Below are positions 22,451 through 30,867 of a stretch of 33,697 bases of DNA, in pieces. The translations under genes were made by a program, and so were the position numbers. Within the stretch, counting starts at the first letter, position 1. Every line of letters begins with the position of its first letter. The stretch is from Alphaproteobacteria bacterium RIFCSPHIGHO2_12_FULL_66_14 (GTDB taxonomy: Bacteria > Pseudomonadota > Alphaproteobacteria > Reyranellales > Reyranellaceae). Under the pieces are notes generated by a model, which saw only the letters and a program-made list of their open reading frames with translations, ran no database searches and was not told where the DNA came from. Where the stretch lies: assembly GCA_001767945.1 (NCBI GenBank), contig MEMN01000039.1, forward strand, positions 5,067 to 38,763, in the 5' to 3' direction.

Positions 22451-23158
22451 ATGACCGAGCCCCGGGTGCCTGAACCACTGGTCAGAATACGCAATGTGTC
22501 GAAGCACTTCGGCGAGGGAGAAACGCGCATCGACGCGCTCAGGGAGGTGTCGCTGGAGGTCTTTCCCGGTCAGGTCGTGGCGCTCCTCGGACCGTCGGGT
22601 TCGGGCAAGACGACCCTGCTCAACGCCATTGGCTGCATTCTCGAACCGTCAGGCGGCAGGATGGAACTCGACGGCGACGTCGTTTACGATGGCCGGTGGC
22701 TCCGCTCCGACTTGCGACGGTTGAGGCTCGACAAGATCGGCTTCATCTTCCAATTCCACAACCTCCTGCCATTCCTCAACGCCACGGACAACGTGGCCGT
22801 CGTGCTCAATCTCGCCGGCCTAGACAGTGGCGAAGCACGTAAGCGGGCCGTCGATTTGCTGGACTATCTGGAGGTCGGCAACCGGAGAAACGCCTTTCCG
22901 GCCAAACTTTCGGGCGGCGAGGCGCAACGGGTCGCCATTGCGCGCGCGCTTGCCAATCGGCCGCGCATCATCCTTGCCGACGAACCGACCGCGGCACTCG
23001 ACTCGAAACGCGCGGGTATCGTCATGGACCTGTTGCGGAAACTCGCGGTCGAGCAGGAGGCTGCCATCATCGCCGTCACGCATGATGAGAAGATATTCGA
23101 TCGCTTCGACCGCATCTTTCAACTGCGGGACGGACGCCTCGATACGGGTGGCCCCTAG
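22451..23158 (+). CDS. ABC transporter ATPase (DevA/LolD/MacB-type)
   Basis: The 235-residue ATPase has Walker A GPSGSGKTT, Q-loop FQFHNLLPF, signature LSGGEAQRVAIARAL, Walker B IILADEPTAAL and switch VTHDE. It matches the LolD/MacB/DevA group that partners with FtsX-like permeases. It starts two bases after the permease stop and completes the TetR, adaptor, permease, ATPase set. The gene order matches DevBCA systems of cyanobacteria, which export envelope glycolipids; the cargo here is unknown. Confidence 0.93.
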   Translation: MTEPRVPEPLVRIRNVSKHFGEGETRIDALREVSLEVFPGQVVALLGPSGSGKTTLLNAIGCILEPSGGRMELDGDVVYDGRWLRSDLRRLRLDKIGFIFQFHNLLPFLNATDNVAVVLNLAGLDSGEARKRAVDLLDYLEVGNRRNAFPAKLSGGEAQRVAIARALANRPRIILADEPTAALDSKRAGIVMDLLRKLAVEQEAAIIAVTHDEKIFDRFDRIFQLRDGRLDTGGP

Positions 23159-23210
23159 GACAGCTCTACGGAGCGCGCCACGCCAACCGTCAAGGCCGAG
23201 GCCGGCAGCC

Positions 23211-23381
23211 TTGGACGATGCCGAATACGACTACGAGATCCCGCTGGCCGAGGTGGAACTGCCGCGCGAGGACATCGATCCGCCGCCGCCGTGGGTCGGC
23301 CGGGAAGTGACGGGCAACCCCGACTACAGGAAGATCAACCTGCAGAAGGCGCGGCTCGCGGCACGGGCGGCCGGGCCGTGA
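23211..23381 (+). pseudogene. C-terminal CYTH-domain fragment (remnant or micro-protein)
   Basis: A 56-codon frame beginning at a possible TTG (23211) encodes IPLAEVELPRED...PPPPWVGREVTGNPDYRKINL. This matches the conserved last 40 residues of CYTH-domain proteins (thiamine/inorganic triphosphatases and class IV adenylyl cyclases), whose C terminus reads roughly L-A-E-[IV]-E-L...W-[LV]-G-x-EVT-x-[DN]-P-x-Y. The N-terminal ExExK catalytic strand and the rest of the tunnel are absent, so it cannot be an active CYTH enzyme. It begins 52 bases after the ABC cassette. It is best explained as the tail of a gene truncated when the cassette arrived, although G/C-rich third positions leave a retained small protein possible. 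Confidence 0.6.
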
Positions 23382-23407
23382 CATTCCAGGGAGGCTGACG
23401 GACGACC

Positions 23408-23875
23408 ATGGACAAGCTCAGTTTGCAGAACCCGCTGTTTGCGACCTATGCCATCGCCGCCACGCTGATGATCCTCAAGGCCGTCGGCATGTCGTGTCTC
23501 ACCGTCGTGCGCATGATGCAGGAGAAGGGTGGCTTCCGCTCGCCCGAGGACCTGCGGAAGACCCCGCTCAATCCCACCCCCGATCCCAAACAGCTCGAGC
23601 CCAACGAGCGCGTGGACCGCATCCGGCGGATCCAGATGAACGACCTGGAAAACCTGCCGTTCTTCCTGGTCGCGGGCTTCCTCTACGTCCTCACCGAGCC
23701 GTCGCTGCTGCTGGCGCGCCTGCTGCTCTACGGCTACGTGGCGTCGCGGCTGCTGCACTTCGCCGCCTATTTCACCGGCCAGACCCACGACATGCGCGCC
23801 ACCTTGTGGACCGTGGGTTCGATCATCCTGATCTTCATGACCGTCAAGACGCTGCTGGTGGCGATCGGCCTCTGA
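23408..23875 (+). CDS. MAPEG-family membrane protein
   Basis: The 155-residue protein has four predicted membrane helices and the MAPEG core ERVDRIRRIQMNDLENLPFFLVAGFLYV in the second helix region, followed by RLLHFAAYFTGQTHDMRATLWTVG. It resembles microsomal glutathione S-transferase 1 relatives. In eukaryotes these conjugate glutathione or isomerise eicosanoids; bacterial members are thought to detoxify lipophilic electrophiles. The length matches the family. It follows the CYTH fragment by 26 bases; GGGAGG at 23389-23394 lies rather far (13 bases) from the ATG. Confidence 0.9.
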   Translation: MDKLSLQNPLFATYAIAATLMILKAVGMSCLTVVRMMQEKGGFRSPEDLRKTPLNPTPDPKQLEPNERVDRIRRIQMNDLENLPFFLVAGFLYVLTEPSLLLARLLLYGYVASRLLHFAAYFTGQTHDMRATLWTVGSIILIFMTVKTLLVAIGL

Positions 23876-23901
23876 GGCGCGGTGGCGGCCCCGGCGGCAC
23901 C

Positions 23902-24120
23902 CTAGGAATTCCACAGCCGCGGCGAGCCGCAGACCACCACCTGGCGACCCTTGGGCGTGATCGAGGGGCGGTCGTCGCGCAGCTCGAGCAGGTCCGATCG
24001 CAGGAGCTGTTCGACGGCGGCGCCGCAGAGGCGGCTGGAGTCGGGCGACGGGGCGCCCAGCGCCCGCAGGGCGTCCCATTGGAAGCGGTCCAGGGTGTCG
24101 GCGATGTCGATTGGCTGCAT
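23902..24120 (-). CDS. Small uncharacterised, possibly winged-helix protein
   Basis: The 72-residue product starts at ATG 24120, just after GGAG. The pattern LDRFQWDALRALGAP...CGAAVEQLLRSDLLELRDDRPSITPKGRQVV looks like three helices and a two-strand wing, as in MarR/winged-helix fragments, where the last part matches a wing ending in TPKG. It might be a small DNA-binding protein, but this is fold guessing from pattern. It is convergent with the MAPEG gene. Confidence 0.6.
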   Translation of the reverse strand: MQPIDIADTLDRFQWDALRALGAPSPDSSRLCGAAVEQLLRSDLLELRDDRPSITPKGRQVVVCGSPRLWNS

Positions 24121-24270
24121 GGCTCCATTGAACACCCGCGGCCTTGTCGGCGCCATGAAGACTCTGTGACAACATCATGATTTCATTGATTTATTTTCAC
24201 GATCATCTTCACGCAGGGTGCGACTTGGCGGTGCTGGCGCCCCGGCCCTCTATTGGCTACCAATCCCCCA

Positions 24271-24540
24271 ATGGCGCCGCCCCGCAGCAAACTGCCGAAA
24301 GGCAAGACCGCTCCGCTCCCGCCCAAGCGGCCGGGGCAGCTGCGGGAGCCGCTGCGGCTCTCCACACGCAGTGGTGAAAAGGGCGACGAACTCGTCGTAT
24401 GGCTCGAGCGCAAGGGCGCACGACCGAGAAAGATCGGCTCGGTCAACCGGCGGCTGGCGGCGGATGCCAAACGCCACGGCCAGGACCTGGTCGGCGCGCT
24501 GGTCGACATCGCCCTGCTGGAAGCGGATCGCCAGTCGTAG
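24271..24540 (+). CDS. Small basic protein of unknown function
   Basis: An 89-residue frame from ATG 24271 (an in-frame TTG at 24253 would add six residues). The first 40 residues are proline-, lysine- and arginine-rich and probably disordered. The second half (DELVVWLERKGARPRKIGSVNRRLAADAKRHGQDLVGALVDIALLEADRQ) is helical and looks folded. There is no visible ribosome binding site, so the start is uncertain. I do not recognise a family. Confidence 0.5.
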   Translation: MAPPRSKLPKGKTAPLPPKRPGQLREPLRLSTRSGEKGDELVVWLERKGARPRKIGSVNRRLAADAKRHGQDLVGALVDIALLEADRQS

Positions 24541-24622
24541 CGCTTTTTCCTGTCGCGTCGTCCCGTCGACCGGTGTGTGCAATCCACTAAGCCAAGCCAG
24601 GTGAGAGCTGCGGTATTGCCGC

Positions 24623-24790
24623 TTAGGAGCCAGCTACAGTTATAGAAGCGGCGGGCATCGCAGATGTCGGCACAGCATTGTCCTTTTGCTCCCGTTCCTT
24701 TTCCCTCTCCTCTTCAAGACGTCGAGATAGCTTCTTCAAAAGGCTTGCTGCGGCGTCGGCTGCATCGCCTTCGACAAGTTCACGCTTCAC
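24623..24790 (-). CDS. Possible micro-ORF coupled to the solute-binding protein gene
   Basis: A 55-residue frame begins with GTG at 24790, overlapping the TGA of the solute-binding gene (GTGA), the usual geometry for translational coupling. The product is a highly charged helix (LLKKLSRRLEEEREKEREQKD) with an Ala/Ser/Thr-rich tail. Codon use is clearly different from neighbours (CTT, TTG, TCT, CGT, GCT), which either argues against a native gene or marks recent origin. There is no clear ribosome binding site. Confidence 0.3.
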   Translation of the reverse strand: MKRELVEGDAADAAASLLKKLSRRLEEEREKEREQKDNAVPTSAMPAASITVAGS

Positions 24791-25812
24791 CGCATCGGCG
24801 GCGGATACATCAGGCCGCCCTGGCTCCACAATGCATTGACGCCGCGCGCCAGCTTGAGCGGCGAACCCGCGCCGAGATGGCGCTCGAAGCTCTCGCCGTA
24901 GTTCCCGACCTGCTTGACGATGTTGTAGGCCCAGTCGTCGTCGAGGCCGAGCGCCTTGCCGTTGCCCCGCACCACGCCCAGCAGCAGCCGCACCTCGGCG
25001 TCCGTCGAGCGCCGTTCCTGGTCGACGTTGAACCGGGTGATGTCGCGCTCCTCGGCCTCGAGCATGGCGTAGTGGGTCCAGCGCACCACCTCCAGCCAAG
25101 CCTCGTCGCCGGTCCGAACGAAGGGGCCGAGCGGCTCCTTGGAGATGACCTGCGGCAGCACGGTGTAGTCGGCCGCCTTGCCGCGGCGCACGACCGCGGC
25201 GGCGAGCGCGGTGGAGTCCTGGGTGGCCGCGACGCAGCGGCTGGCGAAGAACGCATCGAACATGGCGTCCTGGGTGTCGAAGCCGACCGGAACCAGGGAG
25301 AGTTTGCGGGCGCGAAACCAGTTCACCATGTGGGTTTCGTGCGTCGTGTTCCGGGTGAAGCAGACCGTGGCGCCACCCAGCGACGTCAGCAGCTTGACGC
25401 CGAGCTTGTTGGCGACGAGGAAGGCTTGGCCGTCGAAATAGTTGACGGCAGCGTAGGTGATCTTCGCGCCGACGCTGCGTTGCAGGGTGACGGTGGTGTT
25501 GCGCGCCAGCACGTCGACCTCGCCGGCCTCCAGCGCCCGGAAGCGCTGCGCCGTCGAGAGCGGCACGAACTTCACCTTGCGCGCGTCGCCCAGCACCGCC
25601 GCGGCAATCGCGCGGCAGAGGTCGACGTCGAGGCCCCGCCATTCCTTCCGCTCGTCGACGAATGAAAAGCCGGGCAGCCGTCCGTCGGCCCCGCAGACCA
25701 GCTCGCCGCGCTTCTTCACCGTCTCCAGGGTGGGCTCGGCCGCTGCCGGCCAGGCGGCGAGCCCGGCAAGGGCCAGGACGGCGGCGCAAAGCGCACGGTT
25801 GACGAGGCACAT
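24787..25812 (-). CDS. Family-3 solute-binding protein (amino-acid ABC transporter type)
   Basis: The 341-residue protein has a signal peptide (cleavage probably after PAAAEP near residue 25) and the SBP_bac_3 pattern TLETVKKRGELVCGADGRLPGFSF...WRGLDVDLCRAIAAAVLGD. This closely resembles the AapJ/BztA general L-amino-acid binding proteins, including the two-lobe region NTTVTLQRS. It would bind an amino acid in the periplasm. No permease or ATPase lies nearby, so it is an orphan that either serves a distant transporter or has a sensing role. GGGGGGAAAGTCC precedes the ATG. A TPR protein gene lies 62 bases upstream in the same direction. Confidence 0.92.
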   Translation of the reverse strand: MCLVNRALCAAVLALAGLAAWPAAAEPTLETVKKRGELVCGADGRLPGFSFVDERKEWRGLDVDLCRAIAAAVLGDARKVKFVPLSTAQRFRALEAGEVDVLARNTTVTLQRSVGAKITYAAVNYFDGQAFLVANKLGVKLLTSLGGATVCFTRNTTHETHMVNWFRARKLSLVPVGFDTQDAMFDAFFASRCVAATQDSTALAAAVVRRGKAADYTVLPQVISKEPLGPFVRTGDEAWLEVVRWTHYAMLEAEERDITRFNVDQERRSTDAEVRLLLGVVRGNGKALGLDDDWAYNIVKQVGNYGESFERHLGAGSPLKLARGVNALWSQGGLMYPPPMR

Positions 25813-25874
25813 GGACTTTCCCCCCAGAAGACCAGGGCCCAGCCTGTGCCGCCGGCCGCGGACGGTCAATCGCC

Positions 25875-26744
25875 TCACTTCACGCCGTAGGCGCCGGCGG
25901 TCCTGGCGACGGTGGGCGAGATCTTCATGGCGGCCGCCATGTCGGCGTCGCCGCCGGCGATGCCCTTGCGCTTGCGCGTCATGCCGCGGGCGTAGAGTGC
26001 GACGGCGTGCTTTGGATTGATCTTCAGCACCACCTCGTAGTCGGCCAGGGCGCGGTCGTACTCCTTCTTGCCGAACCAGGCATTGCCCCGATAGCTGAAC
26101 ACATGGGGGTAGTGTTCGGAGCCCAGCCGTATGACCAGATCGTAGTCGGCGATGGCAAGGTCGTAGTCGCCGGTGGCCTGGTAGGCGAAGCCGCGGCCAT
26201 AGATGGCGGAAATGAATTTGGGGTCGAGCCGGATCGCTTCGTTCCAGTCGGCGATGGCGCGGCGGATGTCGCCCTTGCTGCGATAGACGACGCCGCGGCT
26301 GAACCAGGCGTCCGGATCGTCGGGAGCGAGCCGGATCGCCTCGTCGTAGTCGGCAATGGCGCGGTCGTAGTCTTTCTTCTCGCCATACGAGTAGCCCCGC
26401 AGGCGGAAGGCCGCGGCAGACCGGGGATCGAGCCGGACGGCCTCCTGGGAATCGGCGAACGCGCGATCGTAGTCGAACTTGCCGAGGTACAGGCCGCCGC
26501 GGGTCAGGAAGACTTTCGCAAGTCGGTCGCCGGCAAACTTGCCGGATTGAATGAGGACGGTGCAGCTTGCGATCATGAGGTCGCGCGTCGGGCCATCGGA
26601 GACGAGGTCCGGCTTCAGGCTGGCCGCGCACAATTCGAACTGCTGCGGCGTCTGGCCCGCCGCCGGGAGCGGCCTGAAGCCCAGGACATTCGCCGCAACC
26701 ACGAGCGCGATCGTCGACAACAGAATCCCATGGCGAAATCGCAT
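25875..26744 (-). CDS. Exported TPR-repeat protein
   Basis: The 289-residue product starts with a signal peptide or anchor (MRFRHGILLSTIALVVAANVLG) followed by about 50 residues with two cysteines (ELCAASLK, IASCTVL). At least five tetratricopeptide repeats then run from about residue 85 to 265, each with the W/G/Y-A-P pattern, such as DYDRAIADYDEAIRLAPDDPDAWFSRG. TPR arrays mediate protein-protein contact, here probably in the periplasm. The ATG at 26744 is chosen because it directly begins the signal peptide; a GTG at 26777 sits closer to GGGAGG and would add 11 residues. Confidence 0.88.
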   Translation of the reverse strand: MRFRHGILLSTIALVVAANVLGFRPLPAAGQTPQQFELCAASLKPDLVSDGPTRDLMIASCTVLIQSGKFAGDRLAKVFLTRGGLYLGKFDYDRAFADSQEAVRLDPRSAAAFRLRGYSYGEKKDYDRAIADYDEAIRLAPDDPDAWFSRGVVYRSKGDIRRAIADWNEAIRLDPKFISAIYGRGFAYQATGDYDLAIADYDLVIRLGSEHYPHVFSYRGNAWFGKKEYDRALADYEVVLKINPKHAVALYARGMTRKRKGIAGGDADMAAAMKISPTVARTAGAYGVK

Positions 26745-26891
26745 TTGTGCCCCCGACATTGGCCGGGAGCTTTTCACGTTCCCTCCCCCAAGTGGAGGCA
26801 ATCATCGCGCCTCGCGGAAGCCCGCGTCCACCGACCGCATGACGCGGTGCAGGGCTTGCCCTACCATCGCCCCTGCACCCTTGCGGCAGGA

Positions 26892-28295
26892 ATGGCGCGC
26901 CCGATGACAATGAAGAGAGGCGACACCGGCGGCGCGCCCGCCCAGGTCGAACTCGAGCGCCACCTGGTGCCGCGCGATTTCGTCTGGGGCGTCTCGACGT
27001 CGAGCTACCAGATCGAGGGCGGCGCGCAGGCCGACGGGCGCGGCCCCAGCATCTGGGACGACTACAGTCGCATCCCCGGCCATATCAACAACAACCACAC
27101 CGGCGACGTCGCCTGCGACCACTATCACCGCTACGCCGAGGACATCGCCCTGATGCGCGAGCTCGGTGTCACCGCCTACCGCTTCTCCGTGGCGTGGCCA
27201 CGTGTCCTGCCTGCCGGGCGCGGCGCCGCCAACGAAGCCGGGCTCGCCTTCTACGACCGGGTGATCGACGGTGTGCTGGCGGCGGGCATCGAACCCTGGC
27301 TCTGCCTCTACCACTGGGACCTGCCGCAGGCGCTGCAGGACCAGGGCGGGTGGCTCAACCGCGACATCGCGGGCTGGTTCGCCGACTACGCGACCCTGGT
27401 CGGGCGCCGCTACGGCGATCGCGTCAAGCGCTTCGTCACCTTCAACGAGCCGGCGGTGTTCACGCTGTTCGGCTACGGCCTCGCCTGGCATCCGCCAGGC
27501 CTCACCGAGCCCGCGGCCCTGCACAAGGCCATCCATCACGTGAACCTGGCACATGGCGCCGCCGTCGATGCGCTGCGCGCCGCAGTGCCCGGGGCGTCGA
27601 TCGGCGCCACCCACAACGTGCAGCCGGCGCGCCCCGTCCGCCGCACCGCGGGCGACGAGGCAGCGGCAACGCTGCTCGACGAATACTGGAACAAGGCGTT
27701 CGCCGAGGCGCAGCACCTCGGCCACTATCCGCCGGCGCTGGCGCGCGCCATCGAACCCTACATCCAGGCCGGCGACATGGAACGGATCTGCCGCCCGACC
27801 GACTGGTTCGGGCTCAACCACTATTCGCCGGTGTTCGCCCGGGCCGACGGCAACGCCCCGCTGGGATTCGCCTGGGCCGACGCACCCGACGACGTACCCA
27901 AGACCCAGGTCGGCTGGCAGGTCGATCCGGCGGCCTTCCGCGACACGCTGATCGACCTCGACCGGCGCTACCGCCTGCCCATCTACATCCTCGAGAACGG
28001 CGCCGGCAGTCATGAGACGCTCGATGCCACCGGCCACCTGATCGACCTCGAGCGGATCGGGTTTCTCGCCGTCTATATCGGCGCCATGCACGACGCCATG
28101 GCGGCCGGCGCCGACGTCCGCGGCTATTTCGTGTGGTCGCTGCTCGACAATTTCGAATGGGGCGCGGGCTACGATTCCCGCTTCGGCCTGGTCTATGTCG
28201 ATCCGCTCACGCAGAAACGAACCGCGAAGGCCTCGGCGCATTGGTACGCCAATCTCATCCGCGGCATGGTGGGCCGGCCTGTGTCCCCGGGCTGA
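26892..28295 (+). CDS. GH1 beta-glucosidase
   Basis: The 467-residue enzyme is a glycoside hydrolase family 1 member with the full (beta/alpha)8 barrel: FVWGVSTSSYQIEG near the start, the acid/base Glu in TFNEP (about residue 177), NHYSP, and the nucleophile Glu in YILENGAG near the C-terminal third, then WSLLDNFEW. It would release glucose (or another beta-linked sugar) from oligosaccharides or aryl-glucosides. No signal peptide is seen, so it is cytoplasmic. Alternative in-frame ATGs at 26904 and 26910 exist, and none has an ideal ribosome binding site. No sugar transporter lies beside it. Confidence 0.93.
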   Translation: MARPMTMKRGDTGGAPAQVELERHLVPRDFVWGVSTSSYQIEGGAQADGRGPSIWDDYSRIPGHINNNHTGDVACDHYHRYAEDIALMRELGVTAYRFSVAWPRVLPAGRGAANEAGLAFYDRVIDGVLAAGIEPWLCLYHWDLPQALQDQGGWLNRDIAGWFADYATLVGRRYGDRVKRFVTFNEPAVFTLFGYGLAWHPPGLTEPAALHKAIHHVNLAHGAAVDALRAAVPGASIGATHNVQPARPVRRTAGDEAAATLLDEYWNKAFAEAQHLGHYPPALARAIEPYIQAGDMERICRPTDWFGLNHYSPVFARADGNAPLGFAWADAPDDVPKTQVGWQVDPAAFRDTLIDLDRRYRLPIYILENGAGSHETLDATGHLIDLERIGFLAVYIGAMHDAMAAGADVRGYFVWSLLDNFEWGAGYDSRFGLVYVDPLTQKRTAKASAHWYANLIRGMVGRPVSPG

Positions 28296-28391
28296 ACCGG
28301 CCTCGGCGGATTGATCCAATCTGGTCACGGACCGCGACACATGACGCGGCGCATCATCGACTCCGGAACTAGATCACCGGGGGAGATGGTC

Positions 28392-29171
28392 ATGCGCAGA
28401 GAGACGCCGACTGTGCCGGAGCGCGCTGCGCCCGATCGCCTCGATGACCATCCGCTGAACGGCGGACTCCGGCGCGATCCCTCTGGCAGCGCAACGTCCC
28501 ACTCCGCGGACCCCGTGATCGAGGCCTTCTCCCGCCAGCTCACCGAGCGCTTTCGCGAGGTCCCGCCGGGCCGGTCGAGCGGCAGCGCCGGCAGCTTTCG
28601 TTCGCCGCGGCCTGCCTGGTGGTTCGATCGGCCGAGGATGCTCCTGCCGGCCGTTTCGTTCTGCCTCGGCGCCGGGCTGGCCGCCGCCGGCATCCTGTCC
28701 TTTCCCGACCTTCGCGGAGGCGCCCCGGCGCCAACCGCACAGGCCGCGGCTTCCGCGCCGGAACCGGTGAAGGCGATCGTCGCAGCAGCTTCCCCGTCGA
28801 CACCTCATCCTCTCCAGGCAGCGCCGCCGCCACCGGTGGCATCGTCGGTCGCTGCCGACAGGCCAACGCCGATCCAACCGCGCGCGGTGGCCGCCAGCCT
28901 GGAGCCGTCCCCTGTTCTCGCGGCTCCCGTCCAGGAGGCGACCGTCGCCGAAGCCCTGGCCGCAGGCGCCATCATGGAACTTCAGGAGTTGTTGAAGTCC
29001 CTGGGCCTCGACCCCGGACCAATCGACGGCGTCGCCGGACCGATGACAACGGCGGCGATCACGAAATACGAGGAGCGCGCGGGCCTGCCGCTTTCCGGCA
29101 CGCCCAGCTGGAAACTGCTGGAACGCCTGAAGGAAAGGCACTCCCCCAAGACCGCCAGCAACGCACCTTGA
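28392..29171 (+). CDS. Membrane-anchored peptidoglycan-binding protein
   Basis: The 259-residue protein has a cytoplasmic N terminus of about 80 residues, one membrane helix (MLLPAVSFCLGAGLAAAGILSF), a Pro/Ala-rich linker of about 100 residues, and a C-terminal PG_binding_1 domain (IMELQELLKSLGLDPGPIDGVAGPMTTAAITKYEERAGLP). The linker and domain would reach into the periplasm and bind the cell wall. The ATG at 28392 is preferred because GGGGGAG lies 6 bases upstream; an ATG at 28386 would be too close to it. Function beyond wall attachment is unknown. Confidence 0.85.
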   Translation: MRRETPTVPERAAPDRLDDHPLNGGLRRDPSGSATSHSADPVIEAFSRQLTERFREVPPGRSSGSAGSFRSPRPAWWFDRPRMLLPAVSFCLGAGLAAAGILSFPDLRGGAPAPTAQAAASAPEPVKAIVAAASPSTPHPLQAAPPPPVASSVAADRPTPIQPRAVAASLEPSPVLAAPVQEATVAEALAAGAIMELQELLKSLGLDPGPIDGVAGPMTTAAITKYEERAGLPLSGTPSWKLLERLKERHSPKTASNAP

Positions 29172-29184
29172 GCGCCGCCGCGGT

Positions 29185-30675
29185 TCATCCCCGCGTTCTG
29201 AAAGTGTGCCACAGGTCCTTCAACGCCCGGCCTTCAAAGAATGCAAGGCACGCGGCAAGCACGGACGCCCCGGCCAGCAACTGCACCGGCCACAGCGAAT
29301 CGAGCGACGCCGGCAGCGCCACCAGCGCCGCGGCGACGACGGCCGAACAGAAAAGCGGCGGCGCGACGACAGGCAGCACCGGATGCCAGAAGAGGTGCAT
29401 GCGACGGCGCACGACGAGACCCAGCACGACGATCAGGAGCTCGGAGGCGAGGGTCGCCGCGACGGCGCCCCAGGGCCCGTAGATCGGGATCGCGACGAGA
29501 CACAGGACCAGGTTGAGGACCGCAGCCACGGCGGTGATGCGAAACTGCAGGTCGCCGCGTCCCCACGGCACCAGGGTCGCGACCAATCCGTAGTTCATGA
29601 AGGTGAGTCCGATCGCCAGGCACAACCATTCGAAATAGCGGCCGGCGGGCGCGAAGGCCGGACCATAGAGCAGCTCGATGACATGGCGGCCCAGCGCCCA
29701 GCCCAAGGCGGCAACCGGCAGGCCCATCCAGGCGAGCAGCCCGAGATACTCGCGCGACAGGGCCGCCGCCTCTGCCGGCTTATCGTGGGAGCGCGCAAAG
29801 GCGGGGAAGTAGGCGTTCCACAGGGCGGCGGTGATGACCGCAGCCACCATCATGAGGCGGAAGGCCGAGGCGAACTGGCCGACGGCCTCGTCGCCATCGG
29901 TGACGCCCAGCACCAGGGTTCCGCTGTGCAGCGTGACCAGGACGGCGGCCTGAGCCAGCGCCAGCGGCCAGGCCTCGCGGAACAGGCCGCGCGTGCCAGC
30001 GAGCGTGGGTCGCAACGCCCTGAGCCGCACCAGGCGGCGACGCGAGAGGTACCAGAAGTTCCAGACGATGCCGGCAAAGGTGAACGGCAGGGCAATCGCG
30101 GCATAAAGCACGAGATCGTCGGGCGCATTCACCAGCACTACCAACACCGGAAGCTGCAGGGCGTTGAAGGCGAGAGCGGTCAGGCTCGGCGCAACCATGC
30201 GCTCGTGCGCTTGCAGGACCCAGCCGTTATTCCAGGCAGCGAGGAACAGCGCGAGCCCCTGAACGGCCAGGAGCAGGCCGACGGTCGGTCCGCGCGGCTC
30301 GAACGCGGCAACGACCAGGACCAGGCCGTAGACCAGTGCGGCCAGCAGGGTCTGGAGCGTGAGCACCAGCGCCAGCAGGCGCTCGCCACGTTCCGGCGCC
30401 CGCGCGATCTCGCGCTGGCCAACCGTCGCCAGGCCCGGTGTCGCCAGCACGGTCAGGTAGCCGACCGCCGCCATCGCCCACATCACCTGGCCGGTCGCGG
30501 CCGGCCCCAGCACCCGCCGCACATAGACGCTGATCAGGATGGTGATGGCCAGGCCCAGTACGCTGGTCCCGGCCAAGGTCAGGAAGTTGGTCGCAATTCG
30601 CCGCCGCGCCGGCGCTGCGCGCGCCGCGGCGTCGGGGAGCGCAGCAGGCTGGTCGGTCTCGGCGACGGCGGCCAT
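29185..30675 (-). CDS. Wzx-like polysaccharide flippase (oligosaccharide exporter)
   Basis: The 496-residue protein has about 14 hydrophobic helices and the polysaccharide-synthesis pattern of MOP-superfamily flippases: RRIATNFLTLAGTSVLGLAITILISVYVRRVLGP at the start, LYGPAFAPAGRYFEWLCLAIG in the second half. It would move a lipid-linked saccharide across the inner membrane. The start is uncertain (ATG 30675 or 30717); neither has a clear ribosome binding site. It is divergent from a GT2 glycosyltransferase, which supports a surface-polysaccharide role. Confidence 0.87.
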   Translation of the reverse strand: MAAVAETDQPAALPDAAARAAPARRRIATNFLTLAGTSVLGLAITILISVYVRRVLGPAATGQVMWAMAAVGYLTVLATPGLATVGQREIARAPERGERLLALVLTLQTLLAALVYGLVLVVAAFEPRGPTVGLLLAVQGLALFLAAWNNGWVLQAHERMVAPSLTALAFNALQLPVLVVLVNAPDDLVLYAAIALPFTFAGIVWNFWYLSRRRLVRLRALRPTLAGTRGLFREAWPLALAQAAVLVTLHSGTLVLGVTDGDEAVGQFASAFRLMMVAAVITAALWNAYFPAFARSHDKPAEAAALSREYLGLLAWMGLPVAALGWALGRHVIELLYGPAFAPAGRYFEWLCLAIGLTFMNYGLVATLVPWGRGDLQFRITAVAAVLNLVLCLVAIPIYGPWGAVAATLASELLIVVLGLVVRRRMHLFWHPVLPVVAPPLFCSAVVAAALVALPASLDSLWPVQLLAGASVLAACLAFFEGRALKDLWHTFRTRG

Positions 30676-30867
30676 GGCGGCATTGTGGACGCCGGGCCGC
30701 GGGCGGCCAGTGACCATGGCGTGGCGTCAACCGGCAAGGTGTGACGGGAATGGGACATTGGGCGACGCCGGCGTGGCCGCGGCCCCACACCCTGAACACT
30801 CGGCATGCGCGCCGACAACGGCGACGATGCACACGTTCCTGTAGAGTCAACTTGCGAGCCCACCACC

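Noticed and set aside
23096-23158. Idea that the CYTH-like segment is a C-terminal extension of the ABC ATPase by frameshift
   Set aside because: The ATPase ends at its normal length with an ordinary TAG, and the intervening sequence has no ATPase-CYTH linker pattern.
26802-28340. Long open frame antisense to the GH1 gene
   Set aside because: No motif and low-complexity His/Asp/Arg/Gly composition, with complete GH1 catalytic motifs on the other strand.
29206-30744. Long open frame antisense to the flippase (about 510 codons)
   Set aside because: Mirror frame of a high-GC membrane protein. It is composed mainly of Gln, Arg, Gly and His with no hydrophobic core.
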